NCBI GenBank assembly: GCA_017938695.1
Contig: JAGBBA010000072.1
Coordinates: 78,444-142,443 of the forward strand
Origin: Clostridia bacterium
Lineage (GTDB): Bacteria > Bacillota > Clostridia > Christensenellales > Aristaeellaceae
Length of the DNA stretch: 64,000 nt
Direction: 5' to 3'
The number at the start of each line of letters is the position of its first letter. The stretch's first letter is position 1. Both the position numbers and the translations under genes were made by a program. The notes beneath the pieces are model-generated. The model saw nothing but the letters and a program-made list of their open reading frames with translations. It was not told where the DNA came from and ran no database searches. This document shows, in pieces, positions 8,663-15,914 of this stretch.

Positions 8663-9517
8663 ATGGAGAAGTTTGTACTTCTGGTGGAATCTGGTGCGGA
8701 TTTTCCTGCTGACCTGGCGGAACAGTACGGTGTCTGGACGGTGCCCATGCATGTGTCCTTCGGCACGGAAACCAAGGACGACGGTTCTTTCCCCATTGAG
8801 GATATTTACACCTACTTTGAGCAGACCGGCAACCTGACCAAGACCAGCGGCTGCACCCCCGAGGATTTTGCCAAGGTGTTTGCTGCCATCCGGGAAAAGG
8901 AGCCCCACAAGCATATCCTGCACCTGGCCTACTCAGCGGCGACCACCTGCTCCTATCAGAGTGCGCTGGTGGCGGCAGAGGGCCTGCTGGGCATCACCAG
9001 CATTGATACCAAGCACGTCACCGCTGGCCAGACCATGGTGACCCTGCTGCTGGCCCGCTACCTGGAAGAACATCCCGACTGTACGGCGGAAGAGGCTGCG
9101 GCCAAGGCCCAGGAGATTGCCGAGCGGTGCCGGATGGGTTTCTTCCCCGGTGATCTGGCCTACCTGCGCGCTGGCGGCCGTGTGAGCAACGCCGCTTACC
9201 TGGGCGCGAAGATCCTGCACCTCAATCCCCTGATCGAGCTGAAGGACGGCCACCTGACCGCCACCAAGAAGTATCAGGGCCGGATGGACAAGGTGGCCCT
9301 GAAACTGCTGGACGACTTTGTGGCTGCCAACCGCCTGGGGCGGGACATCATAGCCTTTGTTTATTCCAAGGGCCTGAGCGACAGCATCCACGAGGCGGCG
9401 GAGGCCCGGGCGAAGGAGCTTGGCTTTAAGGAGATTTTGTGGATCCAGACTGGCGGTGTGGTCACCACCCATTGCGGCCCCGGCGGCTTTGGCGTGTGCG
9501 GCATCGCAGAGGATTAA
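8663..9517 (+). CDS. DegV family fatty-acid-binding protein (first of tandem pair)
   Basis: 284 aa from the ATG at 8663 after AAAGGAGAATAT; an upstream in-frame ATG has no ribosome site. The family pattern is intact: an N-terminal SGADFP loop, LAYLRAGGRVSNAAYLG in the middle, and THCGPGGFGV near the C-terminus, which corresponds to the lipid-carboxylate-binding end. DegV (FakB-like) proteins hold a fatty acid and present it to the FakA kinase for acyl-phosphate formation. No FakA is in the window. The next gene, 23 nt downstream, is a second DegV, so the two probably form an operon with different chain preferences. Confidence 0.92.
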   Translation: MEKFVLLVESGADFPADLAEQYGVWTVPMHVSFGTETKDDGSFPIEDIYTYFEQTGNLTKTSGCTPEDFAKVFAAIREKEPHKHILHLAYSAATTCSYQSALVAAEGLLGITSIDTKHVTAGQTMVTLLLARYLEEHPDCTAEEAAAKAQEIAERCRMGFFPGDLAYLRAGGRVSNAAYLGAKILHLNPLIELKDGHLTATKKYQGRMDKVALKLLDDFVAANRLGRDIIAFVYSKGLSDSIHEAAEARAKELGFKEILWIQTGGVVTTHCGPGGFGVCGIAED

Positions 9518-9540
9518 GCGATTTTTATTCGGAGGAAGTC

Positions 9541-10380
9541 ATGATACGTATCATCACGGATTCGGCTGCGGATTTCGAGCCGGTTGAGATGGAACGCATG
9601 CAGGTCACCTGCATCCCGCTGACGGTGATGTTCGGCACGGCGGAGTATCAGGAAAACGTGAACCTGACCAAAGACCAGTTCTATAATTTGCTGAGGGAAT
9701 CCGGCGAGTTCCCCAAAACGGCCCAGGCGTCCCCCCAGGTGCTGACCGACCTGTTCAAGCAGGCCAGCGCCGCCGGGGACGAGGCCATCTATATCACCAT
9801 TTCCTCGGGCTTCAGCGGTACTTATCAGAATGCGGAGATGCTCCGCCAGAAGCTGAACCTGCCCGGCACCTATGTGGTGGACAGCGAGAACGGCACCGGC
9901 GGCCAGCGCATGGTGGTGGAATACGCCGTCCGCCTGCGCGACGAAGGCAAAACCGCCGCCGAGATCGTGGCTGCGCTGGAAGTGATGCGCAAGCGCGTGG
10001 TGCTGTACGCCTGCATGGACACCCTGGAGTATCTGTTCAAGGGTGGCCGCATCTCCGGCGTGGCCTACCGCGTGGGCTCCCTGGCGCAGATCAAGCCCAT
10101 CCTGCAGGTGGATGCTGATGGAAAGCTGGCCATCCCGGCCAAGGCTATGGGCATGAAGAAGGGCCAGGCCTTCATGTGCGACAAGGTGAAGGAGCTGCCC
10201 CCGGACGGCGATTTCCCCTTCTACGTGATGTACACCGACGACCGGGTGAACGGCCTTGCCCTGGCGGAGCGCATCCGGGCCATGGGCATCGACGTGCCGG
10301 AGGAGCGGGTGATCAACGTGGGTGCGGCCATCGGCACCCATGTGGGTCCCAAGGCCTGCGGACTGGTTTATGTGCATTAA
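9541..10380 (+). CDS. DegV family fatty-acid-binding protein (second of tandem pair)
   Basis: 279 aa; the ATG at 9541 follows TTCGGAGGAAGTC. Diagnostic segments are ITDSAADF at the N-terminus, TISSGFSGTYQNA around residue 85, TLEYLFKGGRISGVAYRVG around 161 and GTHVGPKACGLVYV at the end. The role is as for the preceding DegV: delivering exogenous fatty acids to phospholipid synthesis. The two neighbours are clearly paralogous but only distantly similar, so this is not a recent duplication. A terminator follows at once. Confidence 0.93.
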   Translation: MIRIITDSAADFEPVEMERMQVTCIPLTVMFGTAEYQENVNLTKDQFYNLLRESGEFPKTAQASPQVLTDLFKQASAAGDEAIYITISSGFSGTYQNAEMLRQKLNLPGTYVVDSENGTGGQRMVVEYAVRLRDEGKTAAEIVAALEVMRKRVVLYACMDTLEYLFKGGRISGVAYRVGSLAQIKPILQVDADGKLAIPAKAMGMKKGQAFMCDKVKELPPDGDFPFYVMYTDDRVNGLALAERIRAMGIDVPEERVINVGAAIGTHVGPKACGLVYVH

Positions 10381-10386
10381 GCAACA

Positions 10387-10408
10387 AGTGGCCTTCGGGC
10401 CGCTTTTT
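10387..10408 (+). terminator. Intrinsic terminator of the DegV operon
   Basis: AGTGGCC (10387-10393), a TTCG tetraloop and GGCCGCT (10398-10404), then TTTT. One G-T pair. Confidence 0.85.
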
Positions 10409-10470
10409 GCGTTGGGGCTAAAAGTGTGCATGGTATCATGAATAAAAAACCAGGTAAAGGAGCAATACCC

Positions 10471-10875
10471 ATGAGCAAATACATCCACCGCGCCCAGGAG
10501 CTGCGCGCCATCGTTACCCCCCACTACAACTGCGGCCAGGCGGTCATCCTGCCTTTTGCGGAGGAAATGGGCATTCCCACAGAGCTGGTGATGCGCTTTG
10601 CGGCAAACTTTGGCGGCGGCATGAAGACCGGCGCGCTGTGCGGTGCTGTGGCTGGCGGCGTGACGGTGCTGGCCCTCTACGGGCTGGACACGCCGGAATA
10701 TACCGCCGAGTACTACGCCCGCGTGCGGGAAAAGCACCCGGAGAGCATCGACTGCAAGCCGCTGCTGACCCGCAACGCCGAAATGGGCAACGAAAAGAAG
10801 CCCTTCTGCGACGGCCTGGTGTACGAGTGCATCGCCATTGCCGAGGATATGCTGCGCCAGGCCGGGAAGATCTGA
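10471..10875 (+). CDS. C_GCAxxG_C_C family (putative redox-active) protein
   Basis: 134 aa from the ATG at 10471 after AAAGGAGCAATACCC. Conserved cysteines occur as NCGQA, GALCGAVAGG, IDCKPLL and FCDGLVYECIA, the spacing that names the C_GCAxxG_C_C family. Members are thought to be redox-active or metal-binding, sometimes fused to oxidoreductases; no reaction is established. It is small, with no signal peptide and no membrane segment predicted, although the central Gly/Ala-rich helix is fairly hydrophobic. It is separated from its neighbours by a terminator before it and a new promoter after it. Confidence 0.85.
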   Translation: MSKYIHRAQELRAIVTPHYNCGQAVILPFAEEMGIPTELVMRFAANFGGGMKTGALCGAVAGGVTVLALYGLDTPEYTAEYYARVREKHPESIDCKPLLTRNAEMGNEKKPFCDGLVYECIAIAEDMLRQAGKI

Positions 10876-10885
10876 CCTGGAGAGG

Positions 10886-10914
10886 TTGACAAGTTGAACT
10901 GCGCGTGATATTCT
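10886..10914 (+). promoter_or_regulatory. Promoter of the RHH regulator
   Basis: Consensus TTGACA (10886-10891), a 17-bp spacer and TATTCT (10909-10914). The -10 box lies within the left arm of the palindrome at 10908-10947, so a bound repressor would block it. Confidence 0.85.
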
Positions 10915-10947
10915 ATATATACTCCAACCAGAGTATATATAGAATAT
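10908..10947. promoter_or_regulatory. 40-bp perfect palindrome, probable operator
   Basis: Arms of 17 bp (10908-10924 and 10931-10947) are exact reverse complements around a 6-bp centre, CAACCA. There is no T-run, so it is not a terminator. It overlaps the -10 box and the transcription start and lies directly before a ribbon-helix-helix gene, which fits an autoregulatory operator. Confidence 0.85.
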
Positions 10948-10960
10948 GGGGGTTGATACC

Positions 10961-11374
10961 ATGGCCAATGAAAACCTGTCTGAAAAGGTGTCGGTGAACA
11001 TCAACAGCTCCACGCTGTCCGCCATTGATCTATTGGTAGACAACGGCTACTACTCCAACCGAAGCGATTTCATCAATCAGGCCCTGCGCCGGGAAATCGA
11101 CCAGCAGCAGCGCACCATCGACCGGATCATCGAGCAGAACATCCGCACTTCCGCGCGCGATGACAACTGGTTTGTGGGCCTGTACGGCCTGGAGGAAAGC
11201 TACATCCGGGAGCTGCACCAACAGGGCCGCGCCATCACCCTGCGGGGTTACGGTGTGCTGTCCATCAGCAGCAAGGTGGAGCCGGAAATGCTCTACCAGG
11301 TGGTGAAAAGCATAACCATGAAGGGCCGCACCATTGCCCCGGATGAGATCAAGCAGCATTACGGGCTGAAATGA
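10961..11374 (+). CDS. CopG/Arc-type ribbon-helix-helix regulator with C-terminal domain
   Basis: 137 aa if started at the ATG at 10961, which has GGGGG at a suitable distance; an ATG at 10946 sits in the operator and has no ribosome site. Residues about 7-45 (KVSVNINSSTLSAIDLLV and following) form the beta-strand and two helices of an RHH DNA-binding domain. A charged linker of about 25 residues then leads to a C-terminal beta-rich part with ITLRGYGVLSISSKV, which may be a ligand or oligomerisation domain. RHH proteins bind palindromes as dimers of dimers, and the 40-bp palindrome in its own promoter suggests autorepression. No toxin gene follows, so an antitoxin role is unlikely. Confidence 0.85.
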   Translation: MANENLSEKVSVNINSSTLSAIDLLVDNGYYSNRSDFINQALRREIDQQQRTIDRIIEQNIRTSARDDNWFVGLYGLEESYIRELHQQGRAITLRGYGVLSISSKVEPEMLYQVVKSITMKGRTIAPDEIKQHYGLK

Positions 11375-11381
11375 GACGTAT

Positions 11382-11458
11382 TCCCCCTTTTGCAGCGTTG
11401 CATGTTGATACCTATGGTGGTATAATCATACAATACGCTGTGAAAGGGGGATTTTTTT
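11382..11458 (+). terminator. Long-stem terminator with a promoter in its loop
   Basis: CCCCCTTTTGCAGCG (11383-11397) pairs over 15 positions (two G-T) with CGCTGTGAAAGGGGG (11436-11450), with one more T-A pair outside, followed by seven T. The 38-nt loop carries the next gene's promoter, so only RNA coming from upstream contains both arms. Confidence 0.8.
11398..11426 (+). promoter_or_regulatory. Promoter of the nitrilase-Nudix-M50-MPE operon
   Basis: TTGCAT (11398-11403), a 17-bp spacer and perfect TATAAT (11421-11426). The expected start near 11433 excludes the left arm of the surrounding terminator, so new transcripts escape it. Confidence 0.8.
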
Positions 11459-11507
11459 CTGGATAGCCGTGCCCAGAAATCCCCAGGACGTGGAAAGAGG
11501 TGAGCGA

Positions 11508-12254
11508 ATGCCTGCTGAAAAGGATCGCAAGGTGGATAAAATCCGTGTTGCATTGGCCTCCAAACCCTTTGTGAACGGTGATATGCAGACCAATTTGCAA
11601 ACCATGCTGGCCGCCATGGCAGAAGCAGCGCAGCAGGACGCCGTGCTGATATGCTTCAGCGAGGCGTTTCTGCAAGGCTTTGACGGGCTGACCTGGCAAT
11701 GGGAACAGGACAAGGATATTGCGGTATCCCAGGCGCATGACGCGATTCTGCGCTTGCGCGATGCCAGCCGGGAACTGGGCATTGATGTGGCCTTCGGCTA
11801 TATCGAACGGGTGGAGGACAGGCTGTATTCCTCCTATATGCTGATCCAGCAGGGGGAGATCCACCACAATTTCCGCCGTATCTCCCGGGGCTGGAAAGAA
11901 TATACGCGCACCGATGACCATTACTGCGAAGGCACCCGGCCGGAAGTCTTTGCGTATCGCGGAAGAAAAATGACCATTGCCCTGTGCGGCGACCTGTGGG
12001 ACAAGCGCGAAGCCTTTTGCATCGGTGCGGAGGTGCTGCTGTGGCCTGTTTACTGCGACTATTCCATTGAAGAATGGCAGGGCGGCACCACACAGGAATA
12101 CGCGGAGCAGTGCCAGGGCGTGGCCGGTGTGACCTGTATGATCAACGCGATCTGTCCGCCGACGGGTTTCGGCGGTTGCTGGCAGTTTGCGGACGGCAAG
12201 GCGGTGCGTGAGCTGCGCCCGGGCTGTGATGGATTGCTGCTGGTGGAGGTATAA
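11508..12254 (+). CDS. Carbon-nitrogen hydrolase (nitrilase superfamily)
   Basis: 248 aa from the ATG at 11508 after AGAGGTGAGCGA. The nitrilase triad is readable: Glu in CFSEAF (about 48), Lys in RRISRGWKEY (about 128) and Cys in ALCGDLWD (about 162). The family cleaves amides or nitriles to acids and ammonia. The protein is near the short end for the family and the substrate is unknown. It is the first gene of a run that continues with Nudix, M50-like and phosphoesterase genes at spacings of 1-3 nt, suggesting one transcript for small-molecule house-cleaning or a linked regulatory function. Confidence 0.88.
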   Translation: MPAEKDRKVDKIRVALASKPFVNGDMQTNLQTMLAAMAEAAQQDAVLICFSEAFLQGFDGLTWQWEQDKDIAVSQAHDAILRLRDASRELGIDVAFGYIERVEDRLYSSYMLIQQGEIHHNFRRISRGWKEYTRTDDHYCEGTRPEVFAYRGRKMTIALCGDLWDKREAFCIGAEVLLWPVYCDYSIEEWQGGTTQEYAEQCQGVAGVTCMINAICPPTGFGGCWQFADGKAVRELRPGCDGLLLVEV

Positions 12255-12255
12255 C

Positions 12256-12768
12256 ATGCGCGACATTCTTTTCAAAGAGGACACCTTCGTCTTTTCCAGC
12301 CGGGTGTCAGGCATCCTGATCCACGATGGCCGGGTGCTGGTGCAGTGCCCGCCGGGCACCACGGAGCACACCTTCATCGGCGGCCATGTGATGGTGGGCG
12401 AAACGCAAAGCGAAGCCCTGGTGCGGGAATTCATGGAGGAGATCCATGCGCCCGTGACCCCGGTGAAGCTGCTGGCGGTGGGCGAGGTGTTCATCCCCTG
12501 GGGTAAGCGGCCTGCGCATCAGATCGGCCTGTACTACAAGGTGAAGCTGGACGACCTGACCGCCATTCCGCTGACGGGTACCTTCCGGGGCTATGACGAG
12601 CTGGGCGGCAAGCGCATCGACCTGGACTACAAGTGGATCCCCCTGGAAGAGCTGCCCGGGCTGGAGATCTATCCGCCGGACGTGGTGCCCTTCATCCTCA
12701 ACGAGCCGGAGGGCGCGGCGCATTTTGTTTATCGTGAAATCGGCAAAGATGCCTTTATGGAGGTCTGA
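12256..12768 (+). CDS. Nudix hydrolase
   Basis: 170 aa from the ATG at 12256, starting just after the nitrilase stop codon. The Nudix box is complete from about residue 40: GGHVMVGETQSEALVREF followed by MEEI, matching G-x5-E-x7-R-E-x-x-E-E. Nudix enzymes use Mg2+ to cleave a nucleoside diphosphate linked to another group; the exact substrate is not visible. The protein is cytosolic with no extra domain. The tight spacing indicates translational coupling. Confidence 0.93.
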   Translation: MRDILFKEDTFVFSSRVSGILIHDGRVLVQCPPGTTEHTFIGGHVMVGETQSEALVREFMEEIHAPVTPVKLLAVGEVFIPWGKRPAHQIGLYYKVKLDDLTAIPLTGTFRGYDELGGKRIDLDYKWIPLEELPGLEIYPPDVVPFILNEPEGAAHFVYREIGKDAFMEV

Positions 12769-12771
12769 CCT

Positions 12772-13983
12772 ATGGCTGAACAGAAGAAGAAGGGAAGGGC
12801 TTTGGCCCTGACTAACGAGGACAACGCTTGCGTTGGCCGAAGTGTAGCCGACACGCAGCCTTGCGCTGCGGGACGGCCGACAAAGAAGTTTCCATGGGGT
12901 ACGGTGATCTATATCCTGATCTGCGGCCTCATCGGCGGCGTGATCGGCGTGGTGCTGGGCGAAAGCGGTGCGGAGATGGATTTCACCATGATCCTGGGCA
13001 TTATGGTGCTGTTTGTCGTGATGATGTATGTGCACATCATCGTGCACGAGGCCGGCCACGCCCTGTTCGGCATGCTGACGGGGTATAAGTTCCTCAGCTA
13101 CCGGGTGGGCAGCTTCATGTGGGAAAAGGGCCCCGACGGCAAGCTGCGGCTCAGCCGGTTTTCCCTGGCCGGTACCGCCGGACAATGCCTGCTCAGCCCG
13201 CCGGATTACAACGGCGGCAACTACCCCTATGTGTGGTACAACCTGGGCGGCGCGCTGGTGAACATCCTGCTGGCGGTGCTGGCAGGGGCGGCACTGCTGC
13301 TATTCCCCATGGGTAAGTGGGCAACCACGGCCCTGGCTATGCTGGCACTCACCGGCGTGTTCCTGGGGCTGATGAACGGCCTGCCCCTGCCCGGCGGCAA
13401 GGTGAACAACGACGGCAGCAACATCGTGGCCATCAGCCGCAGCCCGGAAGCCAAGCGTGCCTTCTGGATGCAGATGAAGGTGAATGAGCAGATCGCCTGG
13501 GGTACCCGTCTGCGGGATCTGCCGGAAGAGTACTTCAAGCCCTTCCCGGAGGAAGCCCGGGCCAATGCCATGGTGGCGACCATGGATGTGATGGCCGCCA
13601 GCCGCCAGTTGGACGCCATGAAATTCGACGAGGCAGAGCGCATCATGCGCCCCCTGATGGAGGACAAGCATGTGCCGGGCATCTATCACCAGCTGATGAC
13701 CTTCGACCTGGCGTGGATCGAGCTGTACAAGGGCTGCCCCGGCGATATGACCGCCAAGCTGGAAGAGAAGGAAATGCAGCAGTTCGCCAAGGCCATGAAG
13801 AGCTTCCCCTCTGTGCTGCGCACCCAGTACGCGGTGGCACTGCTGAAGGACAAGGACGAGAAGAAGGCGACGGACATCCGGGCCAAGTTCGATAAGATGG
13901 CCGATCAGTATCCCCACGAGAGCGAGATCATCGGCGAGCGCGAGCTGATGACCCTGACGGAGCAGAAGGCGAAGGAGGCGTAA
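12772..13983 (+). CDS. M50-like membrane metalloprotease with a repeat element inserted in its N-terminus
   Basis: 403 aa. HEAGH at about residues 92-96, inside a transmembrane helix, is the HExxH zinc site of site-2-type proteases. A second element, NGLPLPGGKVNNDGSN around 203, corresponds to the NPxPxxDG ligand region. Hydrophobic segments lie at roughly 42-62, 72-100, 155-180 and 187-205. The C-terminal 190 residues are a cytosolic helical domain, possibly TPR-like. Codons about 9-40 are made of a structured repeat also found at 14946-15045, which keeps the frame and adds an odd Cys/Gly/Ala-rich tail before the first helix. The target is unknown. Confidence 0.85.
   Translation: MAEQKKKGRALALTNEDNACVGRSVADTQPCAAGRPTKKFPWGTVIYILICGLIGGVIGVVLGESGAEMDFTMILGIMVLFVVMMYVHIIVHEAGHALFGMLTGYKFLSYRVGSFMWEKGPDGKLRLSRFSLAGTAGQCLLSPPDYNGGNYPYVWYNLGGALVNILLAVLAGAALLLFPMGKWATTALAMLALTGVFLGLMNGLPLPGGKVNNDGSNIVAISRSPEAKRAFWMQMKVNEQIAWGTRLRDLPEEYFKPFPEEARANAMVATMDVMAASRQLDAMKFDEAERIMRPLMEDKHVPGIYHQLMTFDLAWIELYKGCPGDMTAKLEEKEMQQFAKAMKSFPSVLRTQYAVALLKDKDEKKATDIRAKFDKMADQYPHESEIIGERELMTLTEQKAKEA
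12796..12890 (+). repeat. Structured repeat element, copy inside the M50 gene
   Basis: Three consecutive hairpins: AGGGC-TTTG-GCCCT (12796-12809), CAACG-CTTG-CGTTG (12822-12835) and a GCAGC/GCTGC hairpin (12855-12869). They are joined by the linkers GACTAACG and AGTGTAGCC, and a tail with GGCCGACAAAGAAGTTTCC follows. The same linkers, order and CTTG loops occur in reverse orientation at 14946-15045, with the stems changed on both sides. Confidence 0.75.
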
Positions 13984-13986
13984 GCC

Positions 13987-14838
13987 ATGCGCATTGCGGT
14001 GATGGCGGATATCCACGGCAACCATGTGGCCCTGGAAACCTGCCTGGCCCATGCTGAAAGCCAGGGCGCGCAAGCCTATTGGTTCCTGGGGGACTACCTG
14101 GGCGAGCTGCCCTGCCCCCAGCGCACCATGGCCGCCCTGTACGCCTGGCAGGAAACCCACGACTGTACCTTCATCCGCGGCAACAAGGAAAACTACTGGC
14201 TGGGTGCGCTGGATACCTCGCCCTGGCGACGGGGGGATTCCACCACAGGCGTACTGTGGTACATGAACCAGCGCGTGACGGAAAAGGATAAAGCCTTCTT
14301 TGCCAGCCTGCCCATCGCCCGGGTGATGGAGCTGCCCGGTCTGCCTGCGGTGACCATCTGCCATGGCTCGCCCAGGGCTGTGGGAGAGTGCCTTGTGCCC
14401 CCGGGCGACACCACCTACGAAGCCATGGAGGCCGCCGAAACGCCGCTGATCCTGTGCGGCCACCGGCACCGCCAGGCCTTTGTAGAACACGCCGGCCGCC
14501 GGGCGGTGAACCCCGGCTCGGTAGGCGTCTCTTTGCAAAGCGGCGGTAAGGCGGAATACATGCTGCTGGACGACATCGGCGGCCAATGGCATGAAACCAT
14601 GATCCACCTGGACTACGACGTGGAGCAGGTCATCCGCGAAATGCAGGAGGAAGACCTGTTCAGCATCGCCCCCTGCTGGATGCGCGTTACCACAGGCGTG
14701 CTGCGGGGGCTAAACGTATCCCAGGCCTCCGTCCTGCGCCGCGCCATGGCCCTGTGCGAACAGGGCGAAGGCCACTGCGAATGGCCCTACATCCCCGAGC
14801 AATACTGGGAAGCCGCCTGCAACGAAGTGGGCGTGTGA
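13987..14838 (+). CDS. Calcineurin-like metallophosphoesterase
   Basis: 283 aa, starting 3 nt after the protease gene. The metal ligands are in order: ADIHGN (about 7-12), FLGDY (about 33), IRGNKE (about 66), CHGSPR (about 124) and GHRHRQ (about 159), the pattern of the YfcE/MJ0936 type of two-metal phosphodiesterases or phosphatases. The extra 70 C-terminal residues are helical and unassigned. The substrate is unknown. It is the last gene of the operon, which ends at two strong terminators. Confidence 0.9.
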   Translation: MRIAVMADIHGNHVALETCLAHAESQGAQAYWFLGDYLGELPCPQRTMAALYAWQETHDCTFIRGNKENYWLGALDTSPWRRGDSTTGVLWYMNQRVTEKDKAFFASLPIARVMELPGLPAVTICHGSPRAVGECLVPPGDTTYEAMEAAETPLILCGHRHRQAFVEHAGRRAVNPGSVGVSLQSGGKAEYMLLDDIGGQWHETMIHLDYDVEQVIREMQEEDLFSIAPCWMRVTTGVLRGLNVSQASVLRRAMALCEQGEGHCEWPYIPEQYWEAACNEVGV

Positions 14839-14841
14839 AAA

Positions 14842-14863
14842 AAAGACGGCGTGAGCCGTCTTT
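14842..14863 (+). terminator. Intrinsic terminator 1 of the nitrilase operon
   Basis: AAAGACGGC, a GTGA loop and GCCGTCTTT form a perfect 9-bp stem just after the stop codon. The same hairpin with an ATGA loop recurs at 15146-15167. Confidence 0.85.
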
Positions 14864-14870
14864 AGGCATC

Positions 14871-14895
14871 AAAAAAGTGGCGAAGCCACTTTTTT
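14871..14895. terminator. Intrinsic terminator 2 (A/T-flanked, bidirectional)
   Basis: AAAAAAGTGGC (14871-14881), a GAA loop and GCCACTTTTTT (14885-14895). The flanking runs would allow termination in both directions. Confidence 0.85.
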
Positions 14896-14945
14896 GAGAA
14901 TTGCGCTCCGTCACTGTTCGCTTCGCTCACGGTCGTTCCTACGCG

Positions 14946-15045
14946 TAAGGAAAGTTTTCGGTTTCGGCCATCACCGGGGCAAGCCCAGTGCTGGCTACAC
15001 TTGCCCATTGCAAGCAATGGGCTGCGTTAGTCAGGCTGAAGCCTG
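14946..15045 (-). repeat. Structured repeat element, intergenic copy
   Basis: Read on the minus strand: CAGGC-TTCA-GCCTG (15045-15032), linker ACTAACG, CCCATTG-CTTG-CAATGGG, linker CAAGTGTAGCC, a GGG-CTTG-CCC hairpin and a tail with GGCCGA and ACTTTCC. It is homologous to 12796-12890 with compensated stem changes. It may extend further towards 14896. Confidence 0.75.
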
Positions 15046-15145
15046 ACCTCACAGAGCTGAAAACACCCCGCCCCGTCGGCAAAGCCGCCGGATACGATTA
15101 CAGTCAGAGGCACTGCGGTGCCTCCGACACCTCCCATGGATTCTC

Positions 15146-15402
15146 AAAGACGGCATGAGCCGTCTTTTTTGCTTGCGCTGCGTCGCGTCGAGACTGAATG
15201 AAACGGGTCGAAGACCCCGCGCCGTGTCCCCAACAAAAGGAAAAACCCACTCTGCTCTCGCAGAATGGGTTTCGAAAGGGCCGAACGGCCCTTCGTGGGG
15301 TGTCCAGAGGGGCAACGCCCCTCTGGCGGGTTGTCAGGGCAGAGCCCTGACCAGGGGTTTCCAAAGGGGACAGAGTCCCCTTTGGTCGCCGAAGGCGAAA
15401 GG
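15146..15402. repeat. Hairpin-ladder repeat, copy 1, after the Gx-transporter gene
   Basis: This gene-free stretch begins with a terminator-like hairpin (15146-15170). It continues with a GCGTCGCGTCG...GCGCCGTG module (about 15180-15227) and then serial palindromes: AAAGGGCCGAACGGCCCTT, CAGAGGGGCAACGCCCCTCT, CAGGGCAGAGCCCTG and AAAGGGGACAGAGTCCCCTTT. It ends next to the stop codon of the minus-strand gene at 15408. A close relative lies at 28665-28845. The rest of the gap between 15046 and 15145 holds only small hairpins (for example AGGCAC-TGC-GGTGCCT) and no gene that I can support. Confidence 0.8.
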
Positions 15403-15407
15403 TTCTA

Positions 15408-15914
15408 TTACTTTCGTATCTTCTTCAGGTGCTTCATCACGCTGTCCGCGCAGACACCGGTGAGGGCACCGCAGGCGAGGCCGACGGCCATGAGGATGGC
15501 CATGTAGTAGAGGAGTTTGGGGGTGGCGAGCATGATCATGGCCAGGCCGACCTGGCCCACGTTGTGCATCAGGCCGCCGATCATGCTGACGACGATGACA
15601 TGCACGCCCTTGATGCGGCTGAGCAGGGCCATGAAGATCATGCTGACCAGGCCGCCGGCGAAGGCGTACATCATGGCACTGACGCCGCCGAACATCAGCC
15701 CGGACAGGACGACCTTGAGGATCATCAGCACAAAGGCGGTGGGGATGCCCAGCATGTAGATGGCGAAGATCAGCACGCCGTTGCTCAGGCCCAGCTTGAT
15801 GCCGGGAATGCCCGCTGCCACGGGGATGAGGCTTTCCACATAGCCCAGCACCAGCATCAGGGCCACCAGCAGGCCGGACAGGGCGATGCGCTGGGTTTTT
15901 TCACGGTTGGTCAT
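15408..15914 (-). CDS. Gx transporter family protein (Hpre_diP_synt_I family)
   Basis: 168 aa with five to six hydrophobic segments and the Gly-rich IPGIKLGLSNGVLIFAIY block typical of the family once called heptaprenyl diphosphate synthase component I, now regarded as an ECF-S-like membrane protein. Its start overlaps the stop of the NusG-II gene by 4 nt (ATGA), so the two are translationally coupled. This pairing is common in Clostridia and points to a joint membrane function, but the substrate is not known. The gene end abuts a hairpin-ladder repeat. Confidence 0.88.
   Translation of the reverse strand: MTNREKTQRIALSGLLVALMLVLGYVESLIPVAAGIPGIKLGLSNGVLIFAIYMLGIPTAFVLMILKVVLSGLMFGGVSAMMYAFAGGLVSMIFMALLSRIKGVHVIVVSMIGGLMHNVGQVGLAMIMLATPKLLYYMAILMAVGLACGALTGVCADSVMKHLKKIRK

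Noticed and set aside
10908-10947. Palindrome read as an intrinsic terminator
   Set aside because: It is AT-rich, lacks a T-run and lies between the promoter and the start codon of the gene it would terminate.
10961-11374. Antitoxin of a toxin-antitoxin pair
   Set aside because: The RHH protein is followed by a terminator and an unrelated nitrilase operon; no RelE, MazF or PIN toxin gene adjoins it.
15146-15402. CRISPR array suggested by serial palindromes
   Set aside because: The units differ in sequence and length, have no constant spacer size, and no cas gene is present; they are a ladder of distinct hairpins.
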